DNA of 64,000 bases from Kryptolebias marmoratus (taxonomy: Eukaryota > Chordata > Actinopteri > Cyprinodontiformes > Rivulidae), in NCBI RefSeq assembly GCF_001649575.2, contig NC_051448.1:21421204-21485203 (forward strand), read 5' to 3'. The position numbers and the translations under genes were made by a program. The notes under the pieces are model-generated. The model was not told where the DNA came from. It saw only the letters and a program-made list of their open reading frames with translations, and made no database searches. Shown here piece after piece: positions 27,001 through 32,989 of the stretch (its first letter is position 1; each line of letters opens with the position of its first letter).

Positions 27001-28139
27001 GTCTTGCCCAGGGACACTTCAACACATGACTGCATACTGATGGGATTGAATCTCCAACTCTCTCGGAAGATGACTGTTCTAACCACTGAGCCCCAGTCGC
27101 CCCAGTTAACAAGCCAATACATACTGAGAAGCCACAAAGCTTCTGGGAGAATGTCCTTTGGACAGATGAGACAAAACTGGAGCTTTTTTGGCAACAAGTT
27201 CCATCAGCTCTATGTTCACAGAGCCAAAACTAAAACATAGTAAGAGAAGAACCCTGTACCTACAGTGAAACATGGAGGAGACTCGGCTCTGTTCTGGGTC
27301 GGACACAGGGGTCCTGAATCTGTGCAGAGTACAGTGAAATCTCAAGACTTTCAAGACATACTGAAGTGAAATGTACTGCACAGTGTCAGAAAGTTTGGTC
27401 TCAGGTCATGGGTCCTCCAACAGGATAATGACCCAAAACACAGAGCTAAAAACAGCAAGAATGGATCAGAACAAAAACATTGGATCATTCTGAAGTGTCC
27501 TTCTGAGCCCTGATCTAAATCCTGTTGAACATCTGTGGAAGGAGCTGAAACCTGCATTCTGGAGAAGGAACCCTTCAAACCTGTGACAGATGGAGCAGTT
27601 TGATCAGGAGGAGTGAGACCACATACCTGTGGACAGGTGCAGGAGTCTCAGAGAGAGTTATAGAAATCACCTGATTGCAGTGATTGACTCAAAAGGTTGG
27701 GCAACAAAATATGAAGTTACGGGTACCATACTTTTTGTCAAGGCTAGTTGTTTTATTAGTTTTTTTAAATTATTATTATTATTCCTCCCCGTTTAATTAA
27801 AATTCAAAAGCAATAACTGATTTTCATTTCTGTCTTTAATAAAAGGGTACAGAGAAATTTGACGGCATCTTTACTTGTGTAAAACATTTTACGTCATTTA
27901 TTTTTCATAATATTTTAAAGAGATTATCAAACTAGAATTGATCAAGCTTTTTTGTTTGACGTGTGGCCTGTTGATTGTTCAGAAAAAAAACTAGACAGTT
28001 TGGCGTTTTTAAATTTTTTTTATTTGTAGCTGACAAATCCAACTTTTCTGTACCTGACACAGTCACAATCTGCTTTGTGTGTTTGCGTTCCTCACAGATG
28101 GAGGTAGAGGAGCTAAAGCGAGCCATCCACTTGACGTGA
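1..28139 (+). CDS. cd2ap: CD2-associated protein (CD2AP), 3' half, 11 exons visible
   Basis: Adaptor protein of the CD2AP/CIN85 family, known to link membrane receptors and the endocytic machinery to actin through three N-terminal SH3 domains, proline-rich linkers, a capping-protein-binding motif and a C-terminal coiled coil. The window starts inside the third SH3 domain. Joining 3-74, 3362-3415, 5831-5867, 8795-8860, 12290-12419, 14626-14735, 17531-17649, 20199-20282, 24734-24930, 26320-26383 and 28098-28139 gives one open frame of 324 codons plus TGA; every junction has GT/AG and matching phase. Recognisable parts are the SH3 tail VFPNNFV, KPIKPPPP, NGEVPSIRPKS, the CPI motif LPHPTTTRPKFHGRRLP, and a final heptad-rich coiled coil ending AIHLT. 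The paralogue sh3kbp1 (CIN85) is the alternative. The short linkers resemble CD2AP, and the opn5 neighbour matches the human CD2AP-OPN5 order, so CD2AP is preferred. Confidence 0.9.
75..2540. other. cd2ap intron, little recognisable content
   Basis: AT-rich intronic sequence. It contains a CT-rich microsatellite at 857-936 and an anonymous minus-strand open frame of 94 codons at 1772-2056 (KSIYFAALDQQMKAWISNIP) that matches no family I recognise; it could be a transposon remnant. Nothing else could be supported. Confidence 0.5.
857..936. repeat. CT-rich microsatellite
   Basis: CCATCCATCCAT followed by about 65 bases of imperfect TCTC/TCTG units ending CTCACTCACTCACT. The small open frames over it are compositional. 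Confidence 0.9.
2541..2915 (+). repeat. Teleost dispersed repeat (TTTATTGTCATTATACATG family)
   Basis: It starts TTAGATTAGATTAGATTCAA, followed by CTTTATTGTCATTATACATG and the ACGAAATGCAGTTGCATC motif, and ends with GAGTTCAGGAGTCTAACAGC, both well known in fish genomes as an abundant dispersed repeat. A TATA/TGTG-rich middle lies at 2640-2840. The exact class (SINE or MITE) is not decided here. Confidence 0.7.
3362..3415 (+). CDS. cd2ap: cd2ap exon b: short linker
   Basis: Acceptor TTTCAG at 3356-3361 and donor GTAAGA at 3416. The 54 bases keep phase 0 and read VPASRGSLKSSQRPDVDQ, a serine-rich linker after the third SH3. Sequence similarity alone is weak; the splice signals and phase fit are the main support. 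Confidence 0.7.
3580..3890 (+). repeat. Non-coding segment duplicated at 38890-39188
   Basis: This cd2ap intron segment aligns over about 300 bases with part of the opn5 intron. Shared words in the same order include GCAACAC, CTCCCTTG, ATGACAAAT, ACAAAGTTGCT, CTTACCTTTTCA and CTTTTACTAC/CTGTTACTAC. No terminal repeats were seen. It may be an old dispersed repeat or a diverged local duplication. Confidence 0.65.
3945..4830 (-). mobile_element. LINE endonuclease fragment (L2/CR1/Rex1-like), antisense
   Basis: On the minus strand a relic of an AP-endonuclease domain can be read. Around 4720-4800 it shows METWLDNTVPGEAIGLAG, and at 4057-4500 VVILAGDFNCAELKTVLPKL, then LDQMYSNVCG and LGLSDHISLLMMPAYRP. 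The GDFN and SDH motifs are the classical catalytic landmarks of non-LTR retrotransposon endonucleases. Frames are broken at about 4560 and 4690 and no reverse transcriptase follows, so this is a dead fragment. Confidence 0.85.
4831..5830. other. cd2ap intron, nothing recognised
   Basis: AT-rich sequence with short open frames only; no family motif, tRNA or terminal repeat was seen before the acceptor of exon c. Confidence 0.5.
5831..5867 (+). CDS. cd2ap: cd2ap exon c: KPIKPPPP proline-rich linker
   Basis: Pyrimidine-rich tract and CTGTCAG end at 5830; donor GTAAGG starts at 5868. It encodes KPIKPPPPSKHS, matching the PKKPPPP segment that follows the third SH3 in CD2AP and CIN85. It ends in phase 1. 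Confidence 0.82.
5868..6887. other. cd2ap intron, nothing recognised
   Basis: Intronic sequence with a few short open frames that look random. No repeat with clear ends was identified. Confidence 0.45.
6888..7256. mobile_element. TA-flanked MITE with CCGTATTTTC...GAAAACACGG ends
   Basis: The ends are imperfect inverted repeats: CCGTATTTTCGGGACTATAA at the left, and the complement of CCTATAGTGCAGAAAACACGG at the right. They are flanked by TA at 6886-6887 and 7257-7258, as in Tc1/mariner-type insertions. The terminal words GACTATAAAGCGCA and TGCGCCTTAT are a known vertebrate MITE pattern. The middle (about 7040-7160) is similar to 22530-22640. Confidence 0.85.
7275..7498 (+). mobile_element. 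Tc1-like element 3' terminal remnant
   Basis: CACTTTAAAAGATTGCAGGA and the terminal CAGACTTTTGCACAGTCCTG are typical of the 3' end of an abundant fish Tc1/mariner family. No transposase remains. Confidence 0.6.
7725..8361. mobile_element. PIF/Harbinger-like TIR element
   Basis: The left end TGCCCCTTTTACACGGGCTC and the right end, whose complement reads TGCCCCTTTTACACGGCCCC, are inverted repeats. They extend into a further CCACTCTACT/TCGGCT region shared by both arms. Flanks are ATA (7722-7724) and TTA (8362-8364), close to the 3-base TWA duplication of PIF/Harbinger elements. A minus-strand open frame (7944-8702) crosses the element's end and so is not its transposase. A C-rich tract at 8195-8235 could form a G-quadruplex on the minus strand. 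Confidence 0.75.
8795..8860 (+). CDS. cd2ap: cd2ap exon d: charged/proline linker
   Basis: Acceptor ATTTTTTAG ends at 8794 and donor GTACAG starts at 8861. Entering in phase 1 it reads V-VKPEVPSADKKPHHPIRPTDK, similar in character to the IKKIPPERPE segment of CIN85. It connects exon c to exon e with matching phase. A longer open frame at 8688-9251 runs over it but is not the gene. Confidence 0.8.
9190..9530 (+). mobile_element. Tc1-like transposase C-terminal relic
   Basis: GACAATGATCCCAAACACAG encodes DNDPKHS, the second catalytic aspartate region of Tc1 transposases. It is followed by recognisable but frame-broken TGGTGGGACCTGAAGAGA (W-D-L-K-R) and the 3' end. Same family as 18340-19200. 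Only about the last third of the gene remains. Confidence 0.85.
9722..9960 (+). repeat. Teleost dispersed repeat (ACCTCCACCAAG family)
   Basis: It begins ACCTCCACCAAGAAGGGGGT. GTCTGTCCGTCC and AAAAACTAATGAACAGATTT follow, the signature of a widespread short repeat in fish and invertebrate genomes. Termini are not sharp. Confidence 0.6.
9961..11511. other. cd2ap intron, nothing recognised
   Basis: AT-rich intronic sequence with homopolymer T runs near 10215. A minus-strand open frame of 104 codons at 10892-11206 shows no recognisable domain. Confidence 0.45.
11512..12243. mobile_element. PIF/Harbinger-like MITE with TTA duplication
   Basis: The left end is GGCCCTTTTTACAC; the right end complement is GGGGCCATTTACAC. 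Both are bordered by an exact TTA (11509-11511 and 12244-12246), the hallmark 3-base duplication. No transposase can be read inside; open frames at 11843-12230 look random. The element ends only about 45 bases before cd2ap exon e. Confidence 0.75.
12290..12419 (+). CDS. cd2ap: cd2ap exon e: proline-rich segment
   Basis: Acceptor CATTTTCAG ends at 12289 and donor GTACGT starts at 12420. It encodes LGDKPHTESKPSKPPPP and then VVPSKKRLPTPPRKPEKP, corresponding to the KPSKPAAPQVPPKKPTPP block of CD2AP that offers SH3 ligands. It ends in phase 2. Confidence 0.88.
12910..14107 (-). mobile_element. Tc1/mariner element, full length but dead
   Basis: The ends TACTGCTTGGCCAAAAAA and the complement of TTTTTTGGCCAGGCAGCG are inverted repeats with TA on both sides (12908-12909, 14108-14109). 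On the minus strand the transposase is readable in three pieces. An N-terminal helix-turn-helix part lies at 13714-14019 (KGQIIGMHQAEKTSKEIAET, then IGLRTVQRDIK). A WSDESRF core lies at 13218-13478. A QDDNARIYRA piece with the second catalytic Asp lies at 13067-13258. Frameshifts and stops separate them, so it cannot make active enzyme. A related, less complete copy lies at 31932-32735. Confidence 0.93.
13067..14019 (-). pseudogene. Tc1-type transposase pseudogene
   Basis: Broken transposase of the element above, in three frames. The HTH (residues KTSKEIAETTKIGLRTVQRD), the first catalytic aspartate in WSDESRF and the second in VQDDNAR are preserved. The final acidic residue region [11 protein letters not shown], which is intact in the copy at 32036-32224, is deleted here: the text jumps from NARIYRAGI to NPIEN-like ITPLRIFGM. 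Confidence 0.9.
14626..14735 (+). CDS. cd2ap: cd2ap exon f: NGEV block
   Basis: Acceptor TTTAACTGCAG ends at 14625 and donor GTTTGT starts at 14736. It encodes QNGEVPSIRPKSDVEPLLPP and then an acidic, proline-containing tail PEKPSES. The NGEV and RPKS words match the CD2AP linker before the CPI motif. It enters in phase 2 and leaves in phase 1. Confidence 0.88.
14736..15244. other. cd2ap intron, nothing recognised
   Basis: AT-rich with poly-T runs; no feature could be supported. Confidence 0.4.
15245..15440 (+). mobile_element. LINE reverse-transcriptase fragment
   Basis: The translation at 15256-15441 includes SLILFVVFMNRMSRVIHGEE, resembling the LSPVLFIIFMDRISRRSQGPEG stretch of fish LINE reverse transcriptases. 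The preceding GLRQGC and the catalytic FADD box are missing or mutated. It is likely the same family as the antisense copy at 53580-54480. Confidence 0.65.
15441..17530. other. cd2ap intron, nothing recognised
   Basis: AT-rich sequence. Minus-strand open frames at 15527-15817 and 15784-16053 (about 90 codons each) have no recognisable motif. Ends in a long pyrimidine tract before exon g. Confidence 0.45.
17531..17649 (+). CDS. cd2ap: cd2ap exon g: capping-protein-interaction (CPI) motif
   Basis: Acceptor CTCTTTTCAG ends at 17530 and donor GTGAGG starts at 17650. The peptide includes FDELSITSEKLPHPTTTRPK. Bases 17575-17625 encode LPHPTTTRPKFHGRRLP, an exact fit to the published CPI consensus LxHxTxxRPK-x6-P by which CD2AP, CIN85 and CARMIL bind the actin capping protein CapZ. 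This exon is the strongest single proof of family. Confidence 0.94.
18248..18318 (+). repeat. CCATCCATTTTCT...GGGTCGCGGGGAGC fish repeat fragment
   Basis: ATCCATCCATCCATTTTCTT and CCGGGTCGCGGGGAGCTGGT, then CCTATCCC, are a well-known abundant teleost repeat, here only about 70 bases long and inserted at the start of Tc1 sequence. Confidence 0.75.
18340..19200 (+). mobile_element. Tc1-like transposon relic
   Basis: Plus-strand remains of a Tc1 transposase. GGTCAGACTGTGCAAATGGC, GACTTCTGGAACAATGTACT (D-F-W-N-N-V), GGACTGACAGTTGAGGC, CAGACACAACAATGATCCC (N-N-D-P) and TGTGGTGGGACCTGAAGAGA appear in the proper order but with indels and stops. The 3' part is the same family as 9190-9530. Confidence 0.9.
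19201..20198. other. cd2ap intron, nothing recognised
   Basis: AT-rich with a TTG run at about 19666-19682. Small overlapping minus-strand frames near 19202-19415 look random. Confidence 0.4.
20199..20282 (+). CDS. cd2ap: cd2ap exon h: lysine-rich linker
   Basis: Acceptor CTTCACAG ends at 20198 and donor GTAACC starts at 20283. The 84 bases, phase 0 on both sides, read PTRDLNLEKSFKINKEDGSK and then PAPTETRK, similar to the SPEKILKLPKEEDS stretch of CD2AP downstream of the CPI motif. Confidence 0.8.
20640..20832. mobile_element. hAT-type foldback MITE with 8-base target duplication
   Basis: The left arm CAGTGATTCCCAACTCCAGT and the right arm, whose complement is CAGTAATTCCCAACCCTGGT, continue as inverted repeats for about 60 bases (CCTCTAGGAACACT.. 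versus CCTCAAGGAACACT..). Flanks ATATACAC (20632-20639) and ATCTACAC (20833-20840) match in 7 of 8 bases, as expected for hAT insertion. Confidence 0.85.
21000..21345 (+). mobile_element. Penelope-like repeat fragment with conserved hairpin
   Basis: It contains ATCAGACTTAATGCTCCGTTG (21028 region) and a hairpin GCTCCTC-GAAT-GAGGAGC at 21250-21267 followed by GAAACATCTTCAA. Both are shared with 47575-47900 in the opn5 intron. Such hairpin plus GAAACATCTTC sequences accompany Penelope-like elements in fish (from memory); the class is tentative. Confidence 0.5.
21222..21596 (-). CDS. Unidentified 124-codon open frame
   Basis: Minus-strand open frame including MSYHVQQLTFRDGLPASSRG, SNVWDQFSQILTQYYNSCG and LTCRRRGYDEYSDC. 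The composition (Trp, Tyr, Cys rich, few low-complexity runs) looks more protein-like than most random frames here. I do not recognise the family. It overlaps the repeat fragment above, so a transposon or processed-gene origin is likely. No promoter or splice support was seen. Confidence 0.25.
   Translation of the reverse strand: MHRLPLTPDKMSYHVQQLTFRDGLPASSRGSQSNVWDQFSQILTQYYNSCGLTCRRRGYDEYSDCSAPNYQLYPVPKGGMVEWIISHPKHGSKNTKTKKLHFSPVFEDVSLLIRGAFSIQCWRV
21923..23234. mobile_element. hAT-like element with AGGGTTTCCCCC ends, contains an assembly gap
   Basis: The left end AGGGTTTCCCCCAGAGAAGA, then GGCTAAGCCCGGTGG, and the right end, complement AGGGTTTCCCCCAGTGTATT, then ATAAGCCTGGTGGGCC, form inverted repeats. 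A GAAGTG word lies just outside each end, suggesting a short target duplication. A run of 100 N (22071-22170) sits inside. No transposase can be read. An internal block at 22530-22640 is shared with the MITE at 6888-7256. Confidence 0.8.
22071..22170. other. Assembly gap (100 N)
   Basis: Run of N; true length unknown. The open frame drawn across it on the minus strand is not meaningful. Confidence 0.99.
23235..24733. other. cd2ap intron, nothing recognised
   Basis: Intronic sequence with A-rich tracts at 23521-23535 and 23564-23577. Several short frames of 60-107 codons show no domain. Ends in the polypyrimidine tract of exon i. Confidence 0.4.
24734..24930 (+). CDS. cd2ap: cd2ap exon i: linker and first half of coiled coil
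   Basis: A long pyrimidine tract runs into CCGCAG at 24733; the donor is GTAATT at 24931. From this acceptor the frame stays in phase 0 and encodes a Ser/Pro/Ala linker followed by LDEFRSQIKELLLTVELLKA, the start of the C-terminal coiled coil (CD2AP has LDELRAQIIELLCIVEALKK here). A second AG at 24689 would also open the same reading frame but is out of phase with exon h. Confidence 0.88.
25239..26178. mobile_element. Foldback MITE family, copy 1
   Basis: The left end reads TTTTCAAGTGGCATTCTGTG, then ATATCTTACCTGTTGTAGAT. The right end complement reads TTTAAAGTGATGTTCTGTTT, then TCACCTGCTGAAGATAACTC. The arms are imperfect inverted repeats of about 100 bases or more, each carrying a TCTCCAAACTGAGGT word. 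The same terminal sequence occurs at 33825-33918 and 60005-60854. No coding capacity. Confidence 0.7.
25313..25375. repeat. 63-base perfect palindrome
   Basis: Arms 25313-25343 and 25345-25375 are exact reverse complements (31 bases each) around a single A at 25344; the centre reads GACAAGCAAATTGCTTGTC. It lies within the foldback element above. It could be extruded as a cruciform, or be an inversion scar or assembly artefact. Confidence 0.95.
26320..26383 (+). CDS. cd2ap: cd2ap exon j: coiled coil
   Basis: Acceptor TATTTCCAG ends at 26319 and donor GTAGCA starts at 26384. Entering in phase 2 it reads M-KEISELRGELDEERLKRMNLQ, matching the ELEKLRKDLEEEKTMRSNLE helix of CD2AP and the LDEEKKIRLRLQ of CIN85. 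Confidence 0.92.
26384..26567. other. cd2ap intron start, nothing recognised
   Basis: Short intronic stretch between exon j and the Tc1-type element. Confidence 0.4.
26568..27745 (+). mobile_element. Tc1-like transposon relic split by a SINE-like repeat
   Basis: The left end ACAAATTTGTTGGTACCC and the right end GGGTACCATACTTTTTGTC are inverted. The plus strand shows broken transposase: TTTGGACAGATGAGACAAAA (W-T-D-E-T-K), ATAATGACCCAAAACACAGA (N-D-P-K-H-R), and CCCTGATCTAAATCCTGTTGAACATCTGTGG (P-D-L-N-P-V-E-H-L-W). A dispersed repeat at 26775-27100 interrupts it upstream of the first catalytic Asp. Dead element. Confidence 0.88.
26775..27100 (+). repeat. Teleost SINE-like repeat nested in a Tc1 element
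   Basis: GGACTGTACTTATATTGTGCC, CACTCAAAGCGCTTTACAAC, then CAGTGTCTTGCCCAGGGACA and AACCACTGAGCCCCAGTCGCC form the familiar fish repeat that ends in a tRNA-like ACCACTGAGC box. It sits between two parts of the Tc1 relic and so is the younger insertion. Confidence 0.85.
27746..28097. other. cd2ap last intron remainder, nothing recognised
   Basis: AT-rich with TTA repeats at 27765-27783. A minus-strand open frame of 139 codons (27932-28351) lies across the last exon and is not supported. Confidence 0.45.
28098..28139 (+). CDS. cd2ap: cd2ap last coding exon
   Basis: Acceptor CCTCACAG ends at 28097. Fourteen codons read MEVEELKRAIHLT and TGA at 28137-28139, equal to the family ending MEIEKLKKAV. 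The 42-base coding part is far too short to appear as an open frame by itself; it is supported by phase 0 entry and family match. Confidence 0.92.
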   Translation: MEVEELKRAIHLT

Positions 28140-29575
28140 AGAGTGCGCTCCAATCCACAGCGAGCCCGTAAGGCTAGCTCCCGGCACTCCGAGCAGTCGG
28201 AGAAGGAGAGGACGGGGCTGCTAGCTGAACGGACAAAGAAAAGGTGGTGACTCTCTCGAACCACCTCGAGCACAATCCTTTTCAATGATCTAAAAAAACA
28301 AAAAACAAAGTTATATTTGTAAGATTTACATTTTGCACATATTGTTTTCAAGCTAGGTTTAATTAAGTTACAGATGTATGTTTCTGTTTTTCTTTTTCTT
28401 TTTTCTTCTTCTTCTTCTTTTTAATTTTGCCAACACACAAAAAAAAAAAAAATGACCCAGAGGCCTTACTTCAAACTACTGTGCTGGACGGTTCTGCCTC
28501 TGCTACTCTCTGCTTCACTCCGGTGGTCCCTCCTGTACTCGGAGAGACGAGGTCCACTCTCAGTACTACTGACTCTGTGCAAAGCAGAGGGGAGGTGCTT
28601 GTTTTCCTCACCCCACTTCCACTCTTATTCTTTTATGATGCACAAGTATTTGATTTTAAGCCATGTAAGATGTATGATTTGAGTTATGGGATTGATCTGA
28701 TTTTTCTGCCTCGCACGGCAGCTGTCGGCAGCTGCGGCACTTCGCTTTGAATTTTCTGTCTTTTTTTTTTATATATATATATTTTCTAACATTCCTTTCC
28801 AGGGTAACACTAATGTGCCTGTTCAAAAAAGAAGGAAAAAAAATCTATTATAAAGTGTTTGTATTGGGATCTGGAATATTTGCAGCATGATATTGTATAT
28901 CTATTTTTTAAGTCTCTCGACATGTCTGGTCAGATTTTAGTTGGCCTTGGTCTATCTTGTCACACTGTCACTGGGAAGGTTCTCCCCCCCAATTTGTCCT
29001 CTCCTTCAGAGTGAATCCGAAGATCTGACCAGAGCCTTTTCTTTCTGCGGGGCAATAAGTACATTCCACGTACACAAACTGAGTTAACTGGAAGCACAAA
29101 ACAGAGCGGCAGTCGATGAAATAAATTCTTCTTGTCTTTATCGCACCCTTTATGTGGCATTGGCTGTTTGGGACTAAAATGATTGTCTTTGGAAACAAGC
29201 TTCTCACCGCCTACATCCTGAAATCTGTTGTTGGATCAGTGATCTTAATGCTGGATGGACCCTATATTTGCACCACCACGGAAGAGCTCAGCTGTCCTGA
29301 AATTCTCTGCTGACATTCTGGATGATTTAATGATTGTTCCCAGAAAGGATGCTGATTTTTTTCCTTTTTTTTTTCTTCCTGTTTTCATTTATTTATTAAA
29401 TCGTTTACTCAACGCATTAGCCCCCAAATTTGAATGCTAACTACTCACCACTGGATTTTTATAATGCTGACTGGTCTGAGGAGTGTTTTACATCTGTCTT
29501 TGTTGAATGTTTCAGATCTATGATGTTGATACTGGTTCAAGCTATTGAATAAAACCAGGTTGAGGCTCTTTTTTA
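28140..29575 (+). other. cd2ap: cd2ap 3' untranslated region
   Basis: Non-coding sequence after the cd2ap stop, with poly-T and A-rich tracts, a CTT run near 28400 and a TA run near 28770. The end is inferred from the AATAAA at 29548 plus a GT-rich stretch at about 29583-29602. Small open frames inside (for example 28427-28750) show no family resemblance. Confidence 0.65.
29548..29553 (+). terminator. cd2ap: likely cd2ap polyadenylation signal
   Basis: AATAAA followed about 30 bases later by a GT-rich GGGTGTGTCACTGTTGT element, the usual pair for cleavage. A further AATAAA at 29625-29630 could be an alternative site; another at about 29124 lacks an obvious downstream element. Confidence 0.6.
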
Positions 29576-31931
29576 ATGTGACCGGGTGTGTCACTGTTGT
29601 CAGTTTGGACCGAAAGTACAGTTAAATAAAAGTATGTGGCTGTCTCAAGTTTTGTTTTTTTTTAAATGTGGAAAGAAAGGACATGCTTTCACTGATGTTC
29701 CCATAAAAGAATAAGCAGGTTACTAAATGCTGAGACACGGTCACATATTTTGTTTGGTTTATTTATGGTTTTTTTTTTTTTTTTTGGAAAAACAAAAACA
29801 AAACTGATTTAGCTGCAGTCTCACTAAATTCTAAGTGTTTGTGACCAAGCAAACAGCTAGGTTTATGACTGTGTTTTGACAGTTTTTGAAAATCACAGCC
29901 TGTTTTAGCTTGTTAAACGGTGTTCTATGCCGTGAACATTATAACGTTTCCCCACATCGTTTCAATTAGTCAGCCAACAAATACTAAAACCGCCATTAGC
30001 TGTATCTACTCATTGCTTTTTAGCAATCATCCACAAGCTAACATGCTTAGTGTGGTGGTGAGTAAAGAATACAAGTTTTGTTTTTCTTAAAAGAATAAGA
30101 AGGAAATATTTGATGTGGAAAGGCACATGGGCCACGTGAGCTATGGAGACATTTTCCTCCAAATTAAAGGTTACTGTTTCACATCTGCTACTGTGTACCA
30201 CAAATGGAAATACTTTCACTGTGTGTACTTGTGTGTGTGTGTTTTCTTTTCATGCATACATATCTCACAAATGTCTTAAAATGTACTTTTAATCTTAATG
30301 TTTGATTTGATGATTCTGAGCTGCAGAGTGCTTTGACTAAGTCCAAACTCGAATTCCGACCCGAATTAGTTTGACTTGCGTGCAACGTGCCGATTCCTGC
30401 CATTAAATCTATTTTTAGTGCTTTTTGACATTATGACTGGAAATGAAATGATCCTTGGGGAGGGAAGGAGTGTTCAGGCTCCGGCTCTTTATGTGATATC
30501 TGTAATATGATGTAACTTCCATATATTGTACATTCCAGAGTGGGACACCAAGAACAGAAGAAATCTCTACACATTTATAATGTATTTTCTGGTGATTTTG
30601 TTTACATGAGCTGTATCTTTGCATGAGCTGAGAATCTTTGCAGAAATTAATAAATATCTCTATTTCCTGTCACAGATTCCTCATCCTCTCTTTCTATAAA
30701 ACGGTGCATGGCTTGTTAAAGTTTTCACACTCGCACAACAACCTCCAGGCCTTTTCATGCCTGAAAAGTATTCTTAGAAATGTTGACTGAAAAATATTAA
30801 ATTCACACAGAGGAAGAGTTTCTGAGAAAATGCATTTTATAGTGTTAAGAGAGCAAGGGGGTGTTCCTCCCTTCATGGTACCACTGTTCAGACCTGAACC
30901 CCAAATCTGAAACAGTTGGAACGTTGTGTAATAGGTAAATAAAAACAAGATCGTTTTTGCAATTTGGGGTTGCACCTGTGGAGATGACAAATTTTAAGAA
31001 GACTGAAGAAAGTTCTTTTTTTCTTCCAGCCAGAGCCAGAATGCACATTTTATACATGTTCACTTAAAAAAAATAGTTCTGCCAATTTATAGTTTTCCCT
31101 CTCATATCAACATATTACATTAACCAGATTTAATGTATACACTTTAATCTCGGGTGCTCCAAAAAAAGAAACTGAACAATACTATTTAGTGATCTCAATG
31201 TCTCAATACATTAATGCAAATCAGTCTGGAAGCAATTTTCTGCCACGTGGACTGTGAAAAAAATTACTTTTCAAATGCCTCAGAGTGCTAATGGAGCCAA
31301 ATGGAATGTGAATATAGCAACAACAACAACAAAGCCTTTAAGTTTGCTGTTTTTGTTTCTGTTTTATATCCAGTCTTGTATTTGTCTGCCAGTGTTGTAA
31401 TCAGAGCTTCACAAGAATCACAGCATGATGCTGAGATGTTTTCAGAGTTGCAGAGATTTGTTTAGTATCGATTTACCATTGCTGCATACCAGCCTTTCCT
31501 GGTTCTTAAATGTTTTCTTGCCCCCCATGCTGCCAATTTCCCTCCAATTTTCACTTACGCTGCCACTAGCCTCACGTGTCAGTGTAACACTCAACAAAGA
31601 GCTCTTACTCTTCCTTCAGCAAATTTCCAGAGGTCTTGCAGCTGCACCTGGCAGCATTTAGACAGCCAAGAAGTCCAAGATCTCAGTGGGCCATCTCAAA
31701 AGATGCCTAAATTTCTAAAAATGCACACGCGAGAGAAGAGGGATGACAAAGGAGGTGTGTGTGAGCCGCTATGCAAAAAAGCTGCATACAGGTATTTTCT
31801 GCTAAACTCTGTCCTGGACCCATGCTGCATTAAAAAGGAAAAACAGTGTCTAAAATCCATTTTGGGTCACATTGTTAATTAAATTAAAGGTAAAAAATGT
31901 TGGTCAGTTTTTTTTTATGTGTTTATTTAGA
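29576..31931. other. Intergenic, nothing firmly recognised
   Basis: Sequence between the cd2ap 3' end and the Tc1 copy 2. It contains a poly-T tract at 29771-29786, a CAACAACAACAA run at 31319-31331 and short anonymous frames (30694-30990 minus; 31425-31661 plus). No opn5 first exon could be found here. Confidence 0.45.
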
Positions 31932-32735
31932 CACTGGCTGGCCAAAAAAAAAAAAAGTTGCCACCAAAAAAAAAAAAACTGTTACACACTCTAATATTTT
32001 GTTGGACAGCCTTTAGCTTTGATTACGGCACACATTCACTGTGGCATTGTTTCAATAAGCTTCTGCAATGTTGCAAGATTTGTTTCCATCCAGTGTTGCA
32101 TTAATTTTTCACCAAGATCTTGCATTGATGATAGCAGAGTCTGACCGCTGCATAAAGCCTTCTCCAGCACATCCCAAAGATTCTCAATGGGGTTGAGGTC
32201 TGGACTCTGTGGTGGCCAATCCATGTGTGAAAATCATGTTTCATGCTCCCTGAACCACTCTTTCACAATTTGAGCCTGATGAATTCTGGTATTGTCATCT
32301 TGGAATATTCCCATGCCATCATGGAAGAAAAAATCCATTGATGAAATAACCTGGTCATTTGGTATATTCAGGTAGTCAGCTGACCTCATTCTTTGAGCAC
32401 ATACTGTTGCTGAACCTAGACCTGACCAACTGCAGCAACACCAGATCATAGCACTGCCCCCACAGGCTTGTACAGTAGGCTCTAGGCATGATGGGTGTAA
32501 CACTTCACCTGCCTCTCTTCTTACCCTGATGTGCCCATCACTGTGGAACAGGGTAAATCTGGACTAATTAGACCACATGACCTTCTTCCATTGCTCTAGA
32601 GTCCAATCTTTATGCTCTCTAGCAATTTGAAGAATTTGAGCAATTTGAAGACTTTTTTTTTCTGGTTAGCCTCACTGATTAATGGTTTTCTTAAGGCTAC
32701 ACAGCTGTTCAGTCTCAATCTCCCAAGTTCCTGCT
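31932..32735 (-). mobile_element. Tc1/mariner element copy 2, truncated
   Basis: It begins CACTGGCTGGCCAAAAAAAA, the same inverted repeat as the 12910-14107 element, and is colinear with it to about 32730, where the match stops before the transposase N-terminus. On the minus strand it reads [40 protein letters not shown] and, in another frame, [20 protein letters not shown], so the last two acidic residues of the catalytic triad are preserved. The HTH part is missing. Confidence 0.92.
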
Positions 32736-32775
32736 TGTCTGGTTTTAGTTTAATATAATTTAGAGTATAGCAAAT

Positions 32776-32838
32776 TACACTATCAAAGAACAAACTCAAC
32801 AAAGACTTTGTTGACAAATGAGTTTTGTCAAGAACTTC
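32776..32838. repeat. Imperfect inverted repeat (ATCAAAGAA...TTCTTTGAT)
   Basis: ATCAAAGAACAAACTCAACA and the complement of TTGTCAAGAACTTCTTTGAT form an imperfect stem. It lies just beyond the truncated end of the Tc1 copy. Function unknown. Confidence 0.5.
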
Positions 32839-32989
32839 TTTGATACTAACAATTGCACCATCTTCAAACACTTAAAGAGTTACTTACAATGACATCATTT
32901 TTACCTCTCAGGCAAAGCAGCACATACTATGGCTGGATTAAACACTAAACACACTTGCAACACATACCAGCATTAAATGTACAAATTGA

